Assembly (NCBI GenBank): GCA_947174275.1
Contig: CAMWIJ010000009.1
Location: forward strand, 1-60,391
Direction: 5' to 3'
DNA from: an uncultured Muribaculaceae bacterium
Lineage (GTDB): Bacteria; Bacteroidota; Bacteroidia; Bacteroidales; Muribaculaceae
Length of the DNA: 60,391 nucleotides
In this document: positions 14,744 to 25,100 of the stretch, piece after piece
How the letters are laid out: each line of letters opens with the position of its first letter
Position numbering within the stretch: the stretch's first letter is position 1
The notes under the pieces: generated by a model
What the model was told of the DNA's origin: nothing
The model's input: the letters and a program-made list of their open reading frames with translations, nothing else
Databases searched by the model: none
Program-made: the position numbers and the translations under genes

Positions 14744-17335
14744 TTATCGTACTATAGTGTATGAGCCCGCGGAATATTCTTTCGCTTCGGTCTCTCCGGG
14801 CAGTGTGACAGACGCCGTCACGCCCTTGGGGATTGTGAAATTCCATATCCATTTGTCTCCTTCATATTTCCAATGGCTTTTGATCGGTCCGGAAGCGGAA
14901 GCGTATTCAGCTTTGACGAAACCGAGTCGCTTGTCGGGTATGGGTTTCATTATAATCTTTCTGAAGCCGGGAGAGGTGGCGTCGCATGATATTCCAGCCA
15001 TTGTCTCCCACATCCACTGGCACACGCAGCCGTAGGCGTAATGGTTGAAACTGTTCATGCCCTGCGGCCCCATGCCGCTGTCAAGCATGTAGCTGTTCCA
15101 GCGTTCCCAGATAGTGGTGGCGCAGTTGTCGACAGAATAGAGCCAGCTTGGATTTCTGCGTTGGAACAGCAGTTCGTAGGCAATATCGGTCATGCCGTTT
15201 TCCGTAAGTACGGGCATAAGGATTGAAGTGCCTAAAAATCCGGTCTGCAGACAGTTGTCGTGCTCGGCGAAGTTGTCGCGCAGACGCGCAATCATGGCAT
15301 CTCTGGCACTCCCTTCGACAAGATTGTTCTTAAGCGCGAACAATGCCGGAGTCTGCATGGTGTTGAGAATATCGGTCTTGAACCGTCCGTCGCTGTCAAG
15401 AAACCGTTCTTGCAGATATTCGCGCGCCGCATTTACCATTGTGTCATATCGGGCGGTGTCACGGCCTGTGGCGGCAGCCATGTCGCGCATCATCCCGGCG
15501 TCTGACAGCCAGTAGCAGGCGCTCAGGTAGTTCCAGTATTCGTAGGTTTCGGGGCGTGTGGTGATATTTCCGTCGGCATCGCGGTAATCCTTCCGGCCGC
15601 TGCAGCTTTCAAGGTCTTCATAGCTGAGCCAGTCGGCCCACTGGTAGTTGCCGTTGTCAGCGACCAGGGCATGGTGGTCATATCGGGTATCGTTGATGAG
15701 AGTCATGAATTTCTCCATCGACTCCCAGTTTTCGTCGACTATCTTCGTGTCGCCGAACTGTTTCCATACAACCCAGGGAACGATAATGCCGGCGTCGGCC
15801 CATCCAAGTCTTGTCATATCGGTAGGGAAAGCTCCGTATTGCGCAAAGGGAGCCACACCGGGATAACCGCCCGATTCTTTCTGAGTGTCGCGCATGTCTC
15901 TCATCCACTTGTGGAAGAAATCGCGTGTATCGGCAAAATAGGTGCCGGTCGCGGCAAATACCTGTGTGTCGGCCGTCCATCCAAGGCGCTCGTTGCGCTG
16001 AGGACAGTCGGTCGGGACGGAAAGATAATTCGACCGCAATCCCCACACCGTGTTGCTTATAAGCCGGTTTATAAGCTGATTGCCGGTGGTAAGGCTGCCG
16101 GTTTCGAGTTGTCGGGCTATCGAGGTCACGGGCACTGATTTTACCGTTTTGATATGCACCTCGCCATCGGCTGTGACCGAGATATATCTGTAGCCGAAGA
16201 ATGTGCACTGCGGGCTGTAGGTGACATAACCGTCGTTGTCGCCGAAGGTGTGTTTCAGCAGCATGCCGCTGTCAGGTATGCGCAGATTAAGTCTGTGGCA
16301 GCTCCCTTCGGGTCCGTCCATGCCACGGGCTTTGGCTCCGTTGCCGTCATTGAGCATTTCGGCGGGACAGCAGCTGAGTGTCGTGCCTTCCTTTGCTTTG
16401 AACGTGAACTGAGGCACTGCGGCACAATTCTGACCGAAATCCACGACAAGCGTCTCTCCGGGGCGCAGTGTCATCTCTTCATCACGCCTGAAACGCTTCG
16501 TGACGACTGCTTTTCCGTAATCATTGTCGGTGCGTCCGGTCACGCCGGCCCATATATATGCCTCGACAGGACTGAGCGCGAGGTCATCGCGGCGATACAC
16601 CTCGGCTCCCTCGGAAGGGAAAATGCCGCCTTGGAACTCACGGTTGATTTCCGGAGCTGACAACGACACCGAGATGTCATGCCCGGCCGGCTCACGGGCG
16701 TCATATTCCTCGCCGTCAAAAATGGCGGCATGTTTCACCGGACCGGCTATTCCGGCTTCCCAGTCAGAGGTGTTGGTGCCGAAGTATTCGACCGAGCCGT
16801 CGGCATACGTCAGTTCAAGCACACCTCTGAAAGCTGTCTTCCGGCCATACATGCCGTCGCTGCCTCCCGGTGTGATAATCTTGTCGGCCCACCATCCGGG
16901 CGTCACCTGTACGGAAAACATATTGTCGGCGCCGTTTTTTTTAGATATGGCGTCGGTGACATCGTAGGTGAATGAGAGCCGGGTCTTTGCATAGTGCGTG
17001 AAGCCCGGCTTCAGTATTTCCTCGCCTACAGGCTTGCCGTTGACATACAGACTGTAGACACCCAGCCCTGATGTCATCCATTTTGCCGACTTTACGTTCC
17101 TGTCGTTTCTCACTATGGTCCGGAACCATGAAGCCCCGTCGGCCGCACGCTCGTTATTGCCTTCGACGCGCCCGGTCACTACCGGAGCGTCGAAGGCGGA
17201 TATCCATTCCGAGCCTGCCCAGAGCGAGGAGTCCATCGCACACACTCTTTTGCCGACACTTCTGCCGGAGGCTGATGCCGCGCCGGCCGACAGCATTATG
17301 CCGGCCGACAGCACACAAAAAGTCTTCAGATTCAT
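14744..17335 (-). CDS. GH78-family alpha-L-rhamnosidase
   Basis: 863 aa with a signal peptide (MNLKTFCVLSAGIMLSAGAASA). Bacterial alpha-L-rhamnosidase layout: N-terminal beta-domains with WASLWIE-like segments (SLWAGSEWISAF), AKWMTSGLGVYSLYVNGKPV, VTPGWWADKI, then the (alpha/alpha)6 barrel beginning around residue 400, and a C-terminal beta-domain. The barrel hallmark DCPQRNERLGWTADTQVFAA holds the family's acidic residues, including Glu449. Rhamnose release is the family activity. Rhamnose is not part of typical alpha-mannans, so either the target glycan is more complex or the specificity differs. Its start overlaps the upstream EEP gene's stop by 4 bases (ATGA). Confidence 0.88.
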   Translation of the reverse strand: MNLKTFCVLSAGIMLSAGAASASGRSVGKRVCAMDSSLWAGSEWISAFDAPVVTGRVEGNNERAADGASWFRTIVRNDRNVKSAKWMTSGLGVYSLYVNGKPVGEEILKPGFTHYAKTRLSFTYDVTDAISKKNGADNMFSVQVTPGWWADKIITPGGSDGMYGRKTAFRGVLELTYADGSVEYFGTNTSDWEAGIAGPVKHAAIFDGEEYDAREPAGHDISVSLSAPEINREFQGGIFPSEGAEVYRRDDLALSPVEAYIWAGVTGRTDNDYGKAVVTKRFRRDEEMTLRPGETLVVDFGQNCAAVPQFTFKAKEGTTLSCCPAEMLNDGNGAKARGMDGPEGSCHRLNLRIPDSGMLLKHTFGDNDGYVTYSPQCTFFGYRYISVTADGEVHIKTVKSVPVTSIARQLETGSLTTGNQLINRLISNTVWGLRSNYLSVPTDCPQRNERLGWTADTQVFAATGTYFADTRDFFHKWMRDMRDTQKESGGYPGVAPFAQYGAFPTDMTRLGWADAGIIVPWVVWKQFGDTKIVDENWESMEKFMTLINDTRYDHHALVADNGNYQWADWLSYEDLESCSGRKDYRDADGNITTRPETYEYWNYLSACYWLSDAGMMRDMAAATGRDTARYDTMVNAAREYLQERFLDSDGRFKTDILNTMQTPALFALKNNLVEGSARDAMIARLRDNFAEHDNCLQTGFLGTSILMPVLTENGMTDIAYELLFQRRNPSWLYSVDNCATTIWERWNSYMLDSGMGPQGMNSFNHYAYGCVCQWMWETMAGISCDATSPGFRKIIMKPIPDKRLGFVKAEYASASGPIKSHWKYEGDKWIWNFTIPKGVTASVTLPGETEAKEYSAGSYTIVR

Positions 17336-18261
17336 AATATTGTCACTTTGATTTTTACCGGATAATGGTCTGACGGGACTCTGCTCCGATAGGCGTCAAG
17401 ATTTATTTCTTTCGGGAAATCTGTCGTCACATACGGCTGAGACTCTTCGGCTGCGGTGCGGTAAGAGTCGGTAAGCACGCCATATTTCTCAACCTTTATG
17501 TCATCAGTCACGAATATGTGGTCGATGCGGCTTTCCGTAAATCCGTCGGTCTTGTAGCTGTTGATTGTGCCGTTGAGGGCATAGACAAAATCAGCCGTAT
17601 TGAAAGAGTCAGACAAAAAATCAGAGGCCGACAGCACATCATACATCGCATCGGTCTGGTCGACATTGAAGTCGCCGGTCAGGAATGTAGGCAGGTTAAG
17701 TCCGATTTCTCTCATCTTTTTCTGCACGAGCAATATGCTCTCGGTGCGGGCCTTCTCTCCGACGTGGTCGAGATGGAGATTGAAAAACTGGAATACCTTG
17801 CCTGACTCCCTGTGGCGGAACTTGCCCCACGAGCAGATGCGCACGCAGGCGGCGTCCCAGCCGAGTCCGGGGCGGTCAGGTGTCTCCGACAGCCAGAAGT
17901 CGCCGTGGTCAAGAAGTTCAAACATCGCTGTATCGTAGAATATCGCAGAGTGCTCGCCGGCTTCTTTGCCGTCCTCGCGGGCCACTCCGGTGTATTCGTA
18001 GCCTGGCAGCAGTGATTTGAGATCCTCAAGCTGGCTTCTGAAGCCTTCCTGAGTGCCGAAGATGTGAAACTCATGAAAACGTATGAGCCCGGCTATTACC
18101 GGACAACGCCGGTGCCAGCCGTCGCCGTTTGCAGAGTCACTGTCGTTTTTCTGCCGCAGGTTGTAGGTGGCGACATTGAAGCGTGTCTCTGCAGCGGAAA
18201 GTGTGGCTCCGGCGCCGCATGCCATGATAAGCAATGCAATCAAAAAGAGTCGGGTGCGCAT
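17332..18261 (-). CDS. Secreted endonuclease/exonuclease/phosphatase (EEP) family protein
   Basis: 309 aa with an N-terminal export signal; the IMAC-G sequence might be a lipobox, but Met at -2 is unusual. The Mg-dependent EEP fold is clear from NVATYNLRQ (Asn), GTQEGF (Glu), NLHLDHVG (His/Asp), LTGDFNVDQ (Asp/Asn), ESRIDHIFV and PSDHYPV (Asp-His). Family members cleave phosphodiesters in nucleic acids, sphingomyelin or inositol phosphates. Being exported and locked between GH125 and GH78 (1-bp gap and 4-bp overlap), it is more likely to act on a phosphodiester in a glycan or glycolipid than on DNA. The actual substrate is not known. Confidence 0.85.
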   Translation of the reverse strand: MRTRLFLIALLIMACGAGATLSAAETRFNVATYNLRQKNDSDSANGDGWHRRCPVIAGLIRFHEFHIFGTQEGFRSQLEDLKSLLPGYEYTGVAREDGKEAGEHSAIFYDTAMFELLDHGDFWLSETPDRPGLGWDAACVRICSWGKFRHRESGKVFQFFNLHLDHVGEKARTESILLVQKKMREIGLNLPTFLTGDFNVDQTDAMYDVLSASDFLSDSFNTADFVYALNGTINSYKTDGFTESRIDHIFVTDDIKVEKYGVLTDSYRTAAEESQPYVTTDFPKEINLDAYRSRVPSDHYPVKIKVTIL

Positions 18262-18262
18262 G

Positions 18263-19714
18263 TCAGATCGAATTAAGCAGGTCGAGTTTTCCCTCGTTGA
18301 CCAGTTTTACTATAAGCTCGCCGAACAGAGTGTTTTGCCAGGCAAACCACGGGCGGGTGAAGTCATTGGCGTCATCCTTGTTGAATGACTCATGAATGAA
18401 GCCGGTGCCGGCGTCAGTGTCGAGCAGCATGCGGAGGCAGTCGGCGATCTCATTGTCGTCGGTGCTTGTAAACGCCTTCATCATTATGCTCATCGGCCAT
18501 ACCATATCGTAGCCGATATGAGGCCCGCCGATGCCCTTGCCGGCCTTACCCTTGAAGAAGTAGGGATTGCTGTCGCTCCACACAAATCTGCGGGTATTCT
18601 GATAGACCGGGTCATTGATGTCGACATCTGTGAGATAGGGGAGAGAAAGAAGACTCGGGGCGTTGGCGTCATCCATAAGAAAATGATTTCCGAATCCGTC
18701 GACCTCGAAAGCATATATCTCGCCGAACTCCGGGTGGTTGTAAACCGCATGACGCTTCAATGCAGCCTCGACCTCACCGGCGAGGTTGCGGCACTCCTGT
18801 GCCGTGGCATTGTCTTTGTTTACTGTCTCAAGTATTTCCGCAGCTTTGCGCAGCGATGAGACGGCGAAGAAGTTTGACGGAACAAGAAACTGCAGTGTCG
18901 TGGCATCGTCTGACGGACGGAAGCACGAGACGATAAGTCCGCACGGTCTGACGGGAGCGCCGAGGCCGTTGTTGTTGAGGGTGTCGAGCGCACGTTCGGT
19001 CTTGCGCTGAAATTTATAGCTGCCTGCGCCGTCGTAGCGCTGCTGTTCTTTGAAAGTGGCAAGTATCGCGGCAATCGCCTGCAGCCACTCTTCGTCGAAT
19101 ATGGAGGCGTCACCGGTCACTTTCCAGTATTCGTAGGCCAGACGTATCGGGTAGCATAGCGAGTCGATTTCCCATTTGCGTTCATGCACATCGGGAATCA
19201 TGTCGGTCAGGTCAGACATCCATTCTCCTCCGGTAGGGCCGTCGTTGAAGGCGTTGGCGTATGGGTCGAGGATTATGCATTTGAACTGACGGCGTATGAC
19301 TCCCTCAAGCATATCCTTGAGAGCTTCGTCGTCGTTGGCGAGCTGAACGTAGGGCCACACCTGCGCGCCGGAGTCACGGAGCCACATCGCATGTATGTCG
19401 CCGGTGTAGACAAAGGTGTCGTGACGGCCATCCTCGCCGACGCGGTAATGCACGGTAGTGTCGATTGTGTTGGGAAAGCAGTTCTCAAACATCCAGGCCA
19501 GCTTCTGATTGGTGAGCATGGCCTTTATGCGGTCAATCCGGGAGTCGACGGCGGCTGATTTAAACAGCCGGTCGGACTGTTGCGGCCGGTTGGTAACATT
19601 ATATCGGGCGACGACAGCCGTATTGTCGGCCTCGCATGTGCCGGCTGCTGACGCGGAGCCTGACCAACAGGCTCCGCACAGCAGCAGTGAAACGATGAAT
19701 GGATATTTTTTCAT
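18263..19714 (-). CDS. GH125 exo-alpha-1,6-mannosidase
   Basis: 483 aa, exported (signal with CGACWSGSASAA). Glycoside hydrolase family 125, metal-independent inverting exo-enzymes that remove alpha-1,6-linked mannose. Clear family segments: MFENCFPNTIDTTVHY, FVYTGDIHAMWLRDSGAQVW, LDPYANAFNDGPTGGEW, EIDSLCYPIRLAYEYW, FRPSDDATTLQFLVPSNFF, and HESFNKDDANDFTRPWFAW near the C-terminus. Length is normal. It starts 6 bp after the GH92 gene, so the two mannosidases are co-transcribed. GH92 removing alpha-1,2/1,3 branches and GH125 trimming the 1,6 core is a familiar pairing in Bacteroidetes mannan and N-glycan loci. Confidence 0.93.
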   Translation of the reverse strand: MKKYPFIVSLLLCGACWSGSASAAGTCEADNTAVVARYNVTNRPQQSDRLFKSAAVDSRIDRIKAMLTNQKLAWMFENCFPNTIDTTVHYRVGEDGRHDTFVYTGDIHAMWLRDSGAQVWPYVQLANDDEALKDMLEGVIRRQFKCIILDPYANAFNDGPTGGEWMSDLTDMIPDVHERKWEIDSLCYPIRLAYEYWKVTGDASIFDEEWLQAIAAILATFKEQQRYDGAGSYKFQRKTERALDTLNNNGLGAPVRPCGLIVSCFRPSDDATTLQFLVPSNFFAVSSLRKAAEILETVNKDNATAQECRNLAGEVEAALKRHAVYNHPEFGEIYAFEVDGFGNHFLMDDANAPSLLSLPYLTDVDINDPVYQNTRRFVWSDSNPYFFKGKAGKGIGGPHIGYDMVWPMSIMMKAFTSTDDNEIADCLRMLLDTDAGTGFIHESFNKDDANDFTRPWFAWQNTLFGELIVKLVNEGKLDLLNSI

Positions 19715-19720
19715 TGAAGG

Positions 19721-22018
19721 TTATTTTTTGATTTCGTTGCTGAATGAATATGGCGCCGAAGCATCTGACGTGCCTCTTGCCATGTTGGGGGTGTCAGACA
19801 TGATATAGTCGATTTTTGCCCCTTTTGTCAGGTCGTCATGATTGAGATAGTTCATGTCATGGCGCTTGCCGTTGACGGTCATCTTCTCCACGTAGCGGTT
19901 TTCATTGCTGTTGTTTTTCGCGGATATTTTTACCGTCTTTCCGTTTTCGAGATGCAGGGTGGCCTTGTCAAACAGCGGCGCTCCGAGCACATACTGGTTG
20001 CTTCCGGGGCACACGGGATAGAAGCCCAGAGCCGAGAATACATACCAGGCCGAAGTCTGGCCGTTGTCTTCGTCGCCGCAGTAGCCGTCAGGATTGGGGG
20101 TGTACATCCTGTCCATCACCTCACGCACCCAGTATTGGGCTTTCCATGGCTCGCCGGAGTAGTTGTAGAGGTAAATCATGTGCTGTATGGGCTGGTTGCC
20201 GTGGGCATAGTTGCCCATGTTCATGATCTGCATCTCGCGTATCTCATGAATGACACTTCCGTAATAGCTCTCGTCAAATACCGGAGGAAGGATGAACACC
20301 GAGTCAAGCATCTGATTGAAGGTCGATTTTCCGCCCATGAGGTCTATCAGACCCTTGGGGTCATGGAATACCGACCATGTATAGTGCCAGCTGTTGCCCT
20401 CGGTGAATGCGTCGCCCCATTTGAGGGGATTGAAGGGCGACTGGAACTGACCGTCTTTGTTTTTGCCGCGCATGAGATTATGTCCGGCATCGAAAGTGTT
20501 TTTATAGTTCATCGCACGCTGTGCGAAAGGTGCGAGTTCGGCATCTGTCTTGCCGAGTTTCTGTCCCAGCTTATAGATGCACCAGTCATCGTAGGCATAT
20601 TCGAGAGTGCGGGCCACGCTTTCTTTTATATTGACATCGTAAGGCACATAGCCCAGCGTGTTGTAGTATTCATGCCCGAGACGGCCCGTCGACGGCACGT
20701 GGGGGTGAACTTTGGTCGTGCCGCTGACCACGGCTTCCCAGAGGGTTTCGGCGTCACCGCAGTCAACCCCTTTGAGATAAGCGTCGGCAACGACCGATGC
20801 GGAGTTGTTGCCTACCATGCAGCCGCGGTGTCCCGGACTGGCCCATTCGGGCAGGAAGCCGCTTTCACGATAGGTGTTTGCAAGGCCGGCCTGCATCTTT
20901 TCGTTCATCGACGGATACATGAGGTTGAGGAAGGGAAACAGCGAGCGGAACGTATCCCAGAACCCCGTGTCGGTGAACATATAGCCGGGCAGCACCTGAC
21001 CGTTGTAAGGGCTGTAGTGCACAGGATTGCCCTGGGCGTCTATCTCATAGAATGAACGGGGGAACAGAACCGAACGGTAGAGGCATGAATAGAATGTGCG
21101 CAGACGGTCGATATTGCCGTCTTCGATTTCGATGCGTCCCAGGGTCTCGTTCCATCGGTCGCGGCCTTTCTGTTTTATGGTCTCGAAGTTGTCGGCGCCG
21201 AGTTCGTCGAGGTTAAGCAGAGCCTGTTGGGGGCTGATGAACGAGGAGGCGACGCGGGCATTGACCTGCTCGCCGCGACGGGTCTTGAAACCGACGATGG
21301 CTCCGGCATGGTCGGCCGTGGCCGTCAGTCCCGACTGATCGATATCGCCGTCGGCAACAGATGCCGTGTAGACAAAAGGTTTGTCAAACTCGATTACGAA
21401 ATAATTGCGGAAATTGTCCGGAACGCCGCCGTTGTTTTTGGTCGTGTAACCGACAATCTTGTTTTCCTGCGGGATGACCGTGACCGACGAGCCGTTGTCG
21501 AAAGCATCCACCACAACAAACGCATCTTCGGTTTCGGGAAATGTAAAGCGCATGACCGCCGCTCTGTCTGTCGGAGTGATTTCAGTCACGACATCATAGT
21601 CGGCGAGATATGCGCGGTAATAATAAGGTGTGGCGATTTCCGCCTTGTGAGAGAACCAGCTCGCACGCTCGTCTTCATTGAAAACCGGCTTGCCGACAAC
21701 GGGCATTATGGCAAACTGGCCGTAGTCGTTTATCCACGGGCTTGGCTGATGGGTCTGTTTGAACCCGCGTATCTTGTCGGCATCGTAGGTGTAGGTCCAC
21801 CCGTCGCCCATCTTTCCGGTCTGCGGAGTCCAGAAATTCATGCCCCAGGGCATTGCGATGGCGGGGTATGTGTTGCCTGTCGAGAGGGCGTGTTTCGACT
21901 GTGTGCCGACCAGCGTGCTGACATAATCGACCGGCGACGCGGCATTGGTCTTTGAGGGATAGGCTTGCAGCCCGCAGGCAACTATTGTAGCCAGCATTAT
22001 ACTGTATTTACGCATCAT
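19721..22018 (-). CDS. GH92 alpha-mannosidase
   Basis: 765 aa, exported; IVACG in the signal region could be a lipobox. Family GH92, calcium-dependent inverting exo-alpha-mannosidases. Signatures: VGTQSKHALSTGNTYPAIAM, PWGMNFWTPQTG, GFKQTHQPSPWINDYGQF, the barrel segments FYSCLYRSVLFPRSFYE, SGFLPEWASPGHRGCMVGNN, and the C-terminal QTSAWYVFSALGFYPVCPGS. The family mostly cuts alpha-1,2 mannose, with alpha-1,3, alpha-1,4 and alpha-1,6 variants, so linkage cannot be fixed here. It is the second gene of the minus-strand operon. A strong intercistronic hairpin (22056-22094) separates it from the fusion gene upstream. Confidence 0.94.
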   Translation of the reverse strand: MMRKYSIMLATIVACGLQAYPSKTNAASPVDYVSTLVGTQSKHALSTGNTYPAIAMPWGMNFWTPQTGKMGDGWTYTYDADKIRGFKQTHQPSPWINDYGQFAIMPVVGKPVFNEDERASWFSHKAEIATPYYYRAYLADYDVVTEITPTDRAAVMRFTFPETEDAFVVVDAFDNGSSVTVIPQENKIVGYTTKNNGGVPDNFRNYFVIEFDKPFVYTASVADGDIDQSGLTATADHAGAIVGFKTRRGEQVNARVASSFISPQQALLNLDELGADNFETIKQKGRDRWNETLGRIEIEDGNIDRLRTFYSCLYRSVLFPRSFYEIDAQGNPVHYSPYNGQVLPGYMFTDTGFWDTFRSLFPFLNLMYPSMNEKMQAGLANTYRESGFLPEWASPGHRGCMVGNNSASVVADAYLKGVDCGDAETLWEAVVSGTTKVHPHVPSTGRLGHEYYNTLGYVPYDVNIKESVARTLEYAYDDWCIYKLGQKLGKTDAELAPFAQRAMNYKNTFDAGHNLMRGKNKDGQFQSPFNPLKWGDAFTEGNSWHYTWSVFHDPKGLIDLMGGKSTFNQMLDSVFILPPVFDESYYGSVIHEIREMQIMNMGNYAHGNQPIQHMIYLYNYSGEPWKAQYWVREVMDRMYTPNPDGYCGDEDNGQTSAWYVFSALGFYPVCPGSNQYVLGAPLFDKATLHLENGKTVKISAKNNSNENRYVEKMTVNGKRHDMNYLNHDDLTKGAKIDYIMSDTPNMARGTSDASAPYSFSNEIKK

Positions 22019-22022
22019 AATG

Positions 22023-22042
22023 GTAAGTGACTGTTTAAAATT
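22023..22042 (+). repeat. Solo end of the ACTGTTTAAAATT element
   Basis: GTAAGTGACTGTTTAAAATT differs at two positions from 30132-30151, the left terminal inverted repeat of the palindromic element before the HTCS gene. No partner end is visible here, so it is a remnant or a shared regulatory sequence. Confidence 0.45.
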
Positions 22043-22055
22043 ATTTTATATTAAT

Positions 22056-22094
22056 CCGGAAATTGCAGACAACGGTATCATCTGCAATTTCCGG
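22056..22094 (-). terminator. Strong intercistronic hairpin
   Basis: CCGGAAATTGCAGA (22056-22069) and TCTGCAATTTCCGG (22081-22094) form a perfect 14-bp stem with an 11-nt loop, 17 bases after the fusion-gene stop on the minus strand. No clean T-run follows, so it may be a partial terminator or an RNA-processing and stability element setting the ratio of fusion protein to mannosidases. Confidence 0.55.
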
Positions 22095-22111
22095 AAAATA
22101 TGATTTAAAAA

Positions 22112-25100
22112 TTATTTTACAAGAACCTTTTTTGCGGTTCCGTCGGGCATTATCATGATATTTATTCCAGGTACCGGCGCGCTATGACGTATTCCCATCA
22201 GGTCATAGTATTTTACAGCACCGGCACCATCAACGAAAGGGACTTCGGCCGACGACAGGTCAAGATAGTCACGGTCAGTGGGGTCATTGCCGTAAAGTTT
22301 GCGGAGTTTCAGGGCGGCCTCACGTATTCTCTTCTCGTCAAACTTCACTACTTCGCGGTCGTAGGTCATGATGCCGTTTACTTCGGTCTCGACGTCGGTG
22401 GTCTGGGTGTAGACCGCCGCGCTCCAGCAGAAGGGAGTGCTGTTGCCGTTGTTGTCGATGCCCATGGCCTGCTTTTCGATCTGATTGGCGAGCTTCACGT
22501 AGTCATCTGTCATGGTCGCCTTGCTGGTGTAGGTGTTGTAGGTCTGCGAGTTGCTCTCATACCAGCGGTGTCCGGGGCTGTTGAACCCGAGGCCGCCATA
22601 CTCACCGAGCACGAACGGACGGTTGGGATCGGCCACGCCGGAGAATACCTCGAGAGGCTGCGCGTAGGTGTGCTCGTCGACAAATGTGCCGGAGTTTTCG
22701 GCAAAGCGGTAGTGGTTGCCTCCTGAAGCGGGATTGACGAGGCGGGTGTTGTCGATATCCTGGGTGTAGGCCACCATTTCAGATGTCTTGAACTGTCCCC
22801 AGCGCTCGTTGAAGGGAGTCCATACCACGATGCAGGGGTTGGAGTAGTGCTGGTCGATGATTTCTTTCCACTCTGCCTTGAAGTTCTTTTCGATAGTGGC
22901 GCCGTTGGAGCCGGGGATGCTGCATACATGGTCGCGATACCAGCCGTTGACATTCCAGTCGCCTTCGTCGGTGCTGAACTGCGAGGGCATGTCCTGCCAT
23001 ACGAGCAGACCGAGACGGTCGCAGTGATAATACCAGCGGGCGGGCTCCACTTTCATGTGCTTGCGCACCATGTTGAAGCCCCATTCCTTGGTCTTTTCAA
23101 GGTCGTAGGCGAGAGCTTCGTCGGTGGGGGCTGTCATGATTCCGTCAGGCCAGTAACCCTGGTCGAGAGGTCCGAACTGGAAGTAGTCCTTGTTGTTGAG
23201 AGTCAGACGCCAGTGGCCTGCTTCGGGGCCTTCGGTCACCTTGCGGCAGCCGATCTTGCGCATGGCGGCGTAGCTGTCGATTACGTCGACAGTAGTGCCG
23301 TTGTCGTAGGTCACTTTCACACCGTAGAGGCTGGGAGATTCGGGGCTCCAGAGACGTGGATTGGCGACAGGCACGGTCAGTGAGGTGACCGAGGCGGCGG
23401 GCTCTGTGGCCGATGCTATCTCGTTGTCGCCTTCGTAGATGCTGACTTTGACATTGCCGGAGATTGTGCCTTTGAGGCTTATGTCAAATCTGAAGCTGCT
23501 CTCGTCGAGGTCGGGAGTGGTGCGCACGTCGGCGATATATGATTTTTCGACCGGTTCCATCCACACCGACTGCCAGATGCCGGAAGTCGAAGTGTAGTTG
23601 ATGTCACCGTTGCCTACGGGGTAGCGGCGCTGCTTGCCGACAGGCTGCGCGCCCTCGTCGGTGGGGTCGACTACTTTGATGTAGACGGTGACTGCTCCGT
23701 CGACGATACGGCTTGTGAGGTCGGCGTCAAATGAAGTGTGGCCTCCCTTGTGGTTGACTATCTGCTGACGTGCAGAGGTGCCGTTGGCATAGACGGTGGC
23801 TTCGTAGTCGGCGGCTCCGATATGGAGTATGACGTTGCGTCCGCTCCAGTCGGCGGGTATCTCAATCACTTTTTTATACCAGATGGCATTGCCGGGCTCA
23901 AGAGGCATGCACACTCCGGAGAGCGATGACTCGATGGCGAAAGGCACGAGTATCTGCGAGCCGGTGAAGTCGGCGTCGGATATGCCTTGGGTGGCGGGAG
24001 CTATCGCGTAGTCCCACAATCCGTTGAGGTTGACCCACTCGTCGCGCTGCATTAGCGGACGGGGATATTCGGGAAACACATTGTCGGGGTCGATGTCGGC
24101 CGCCCAGCGTGTCTTGATATGGTTGCCTTTTGGCTCCCATGCGGTGGATGCGGGGGGCAGCTTGGCGAGCTCGCGGTCCATGAGCACCTTTGCCCAGAGG
24201 CCGGCTATGACCGAGCGGGCCGAGAAGTTCATGCTGCGGCCTGTAGAGCAGTCATACCAGTCGGAGAGGGGGATGCGTGAGGGGGTTTCGTTGATGTAGT
24301 CCCAGTGTCTGTCGGAGAATGCCTCGAAAGTTGCGAGGTCGTTGCCGGCGAGAGCCGCTGTCCACATGAGCCAGTCGGATTTGGCTGAGTTGTCGCGGCC
24401 GTCGAGCGGTGTGCCGTATTTCGGATTGTGTTTGAGATACCACGCCAGTTCGCGGTCATATACGTAGGCCGGGAAGTTGTTATAGCCATACATTTTGTCC
24501 CACAGGAGATTGTATTTCTGGCTCCATGTCTCGGCGGGGTCGGAAAAGCCCATCTTGTAGTGGTCGCCGGCGCGTCCGGTCGCTTCCCAGATGAGTCCCA
24601 TGTCTTTGGCTGCCTGACGGTAGGTGGCGATTACGCGTGCGGTGGCCAGGTTGCCCATTTCTGCTATGTCGGCAAAAGCCGAGAGAGCGGTGATGCCTTT
24701 GATGGAGAGGTTGGTGTTCTGTTCGCTCGGGCCTTTGAAGTCGTCGGTGCAGAGCTGGTTGCCGGGGTTCTGGCTGTTGTCCATGCAATATTGCGCCCAC
24801 TTTGCGAGAGTGCCGGCGTAGGGGCGGAGCCATGATGCGTCGCCGGTGGCCTTGGAGATGGCTGCGCAGAGTATGAGTGTGTTGGCGGTCTCTTCAAGGG
24901 GCATTGTGTCGCCGTAGACCTGGCCGTTGGCAAGAGGATACTGCCCGAGGTCGTGGGCGGCGCAGTTGGCGTTCTTGCGGGCGTCGCTGAGGGCGTAGTC
25001 GAGGATGGAGATTACCATGCCTTTGAGAAGCGTGGGGTTGTAGAGCAGGTAGAGGGGCGACGAGGGGTAGGTGAGGTCCATTGTGTTGACACACCCGTTT

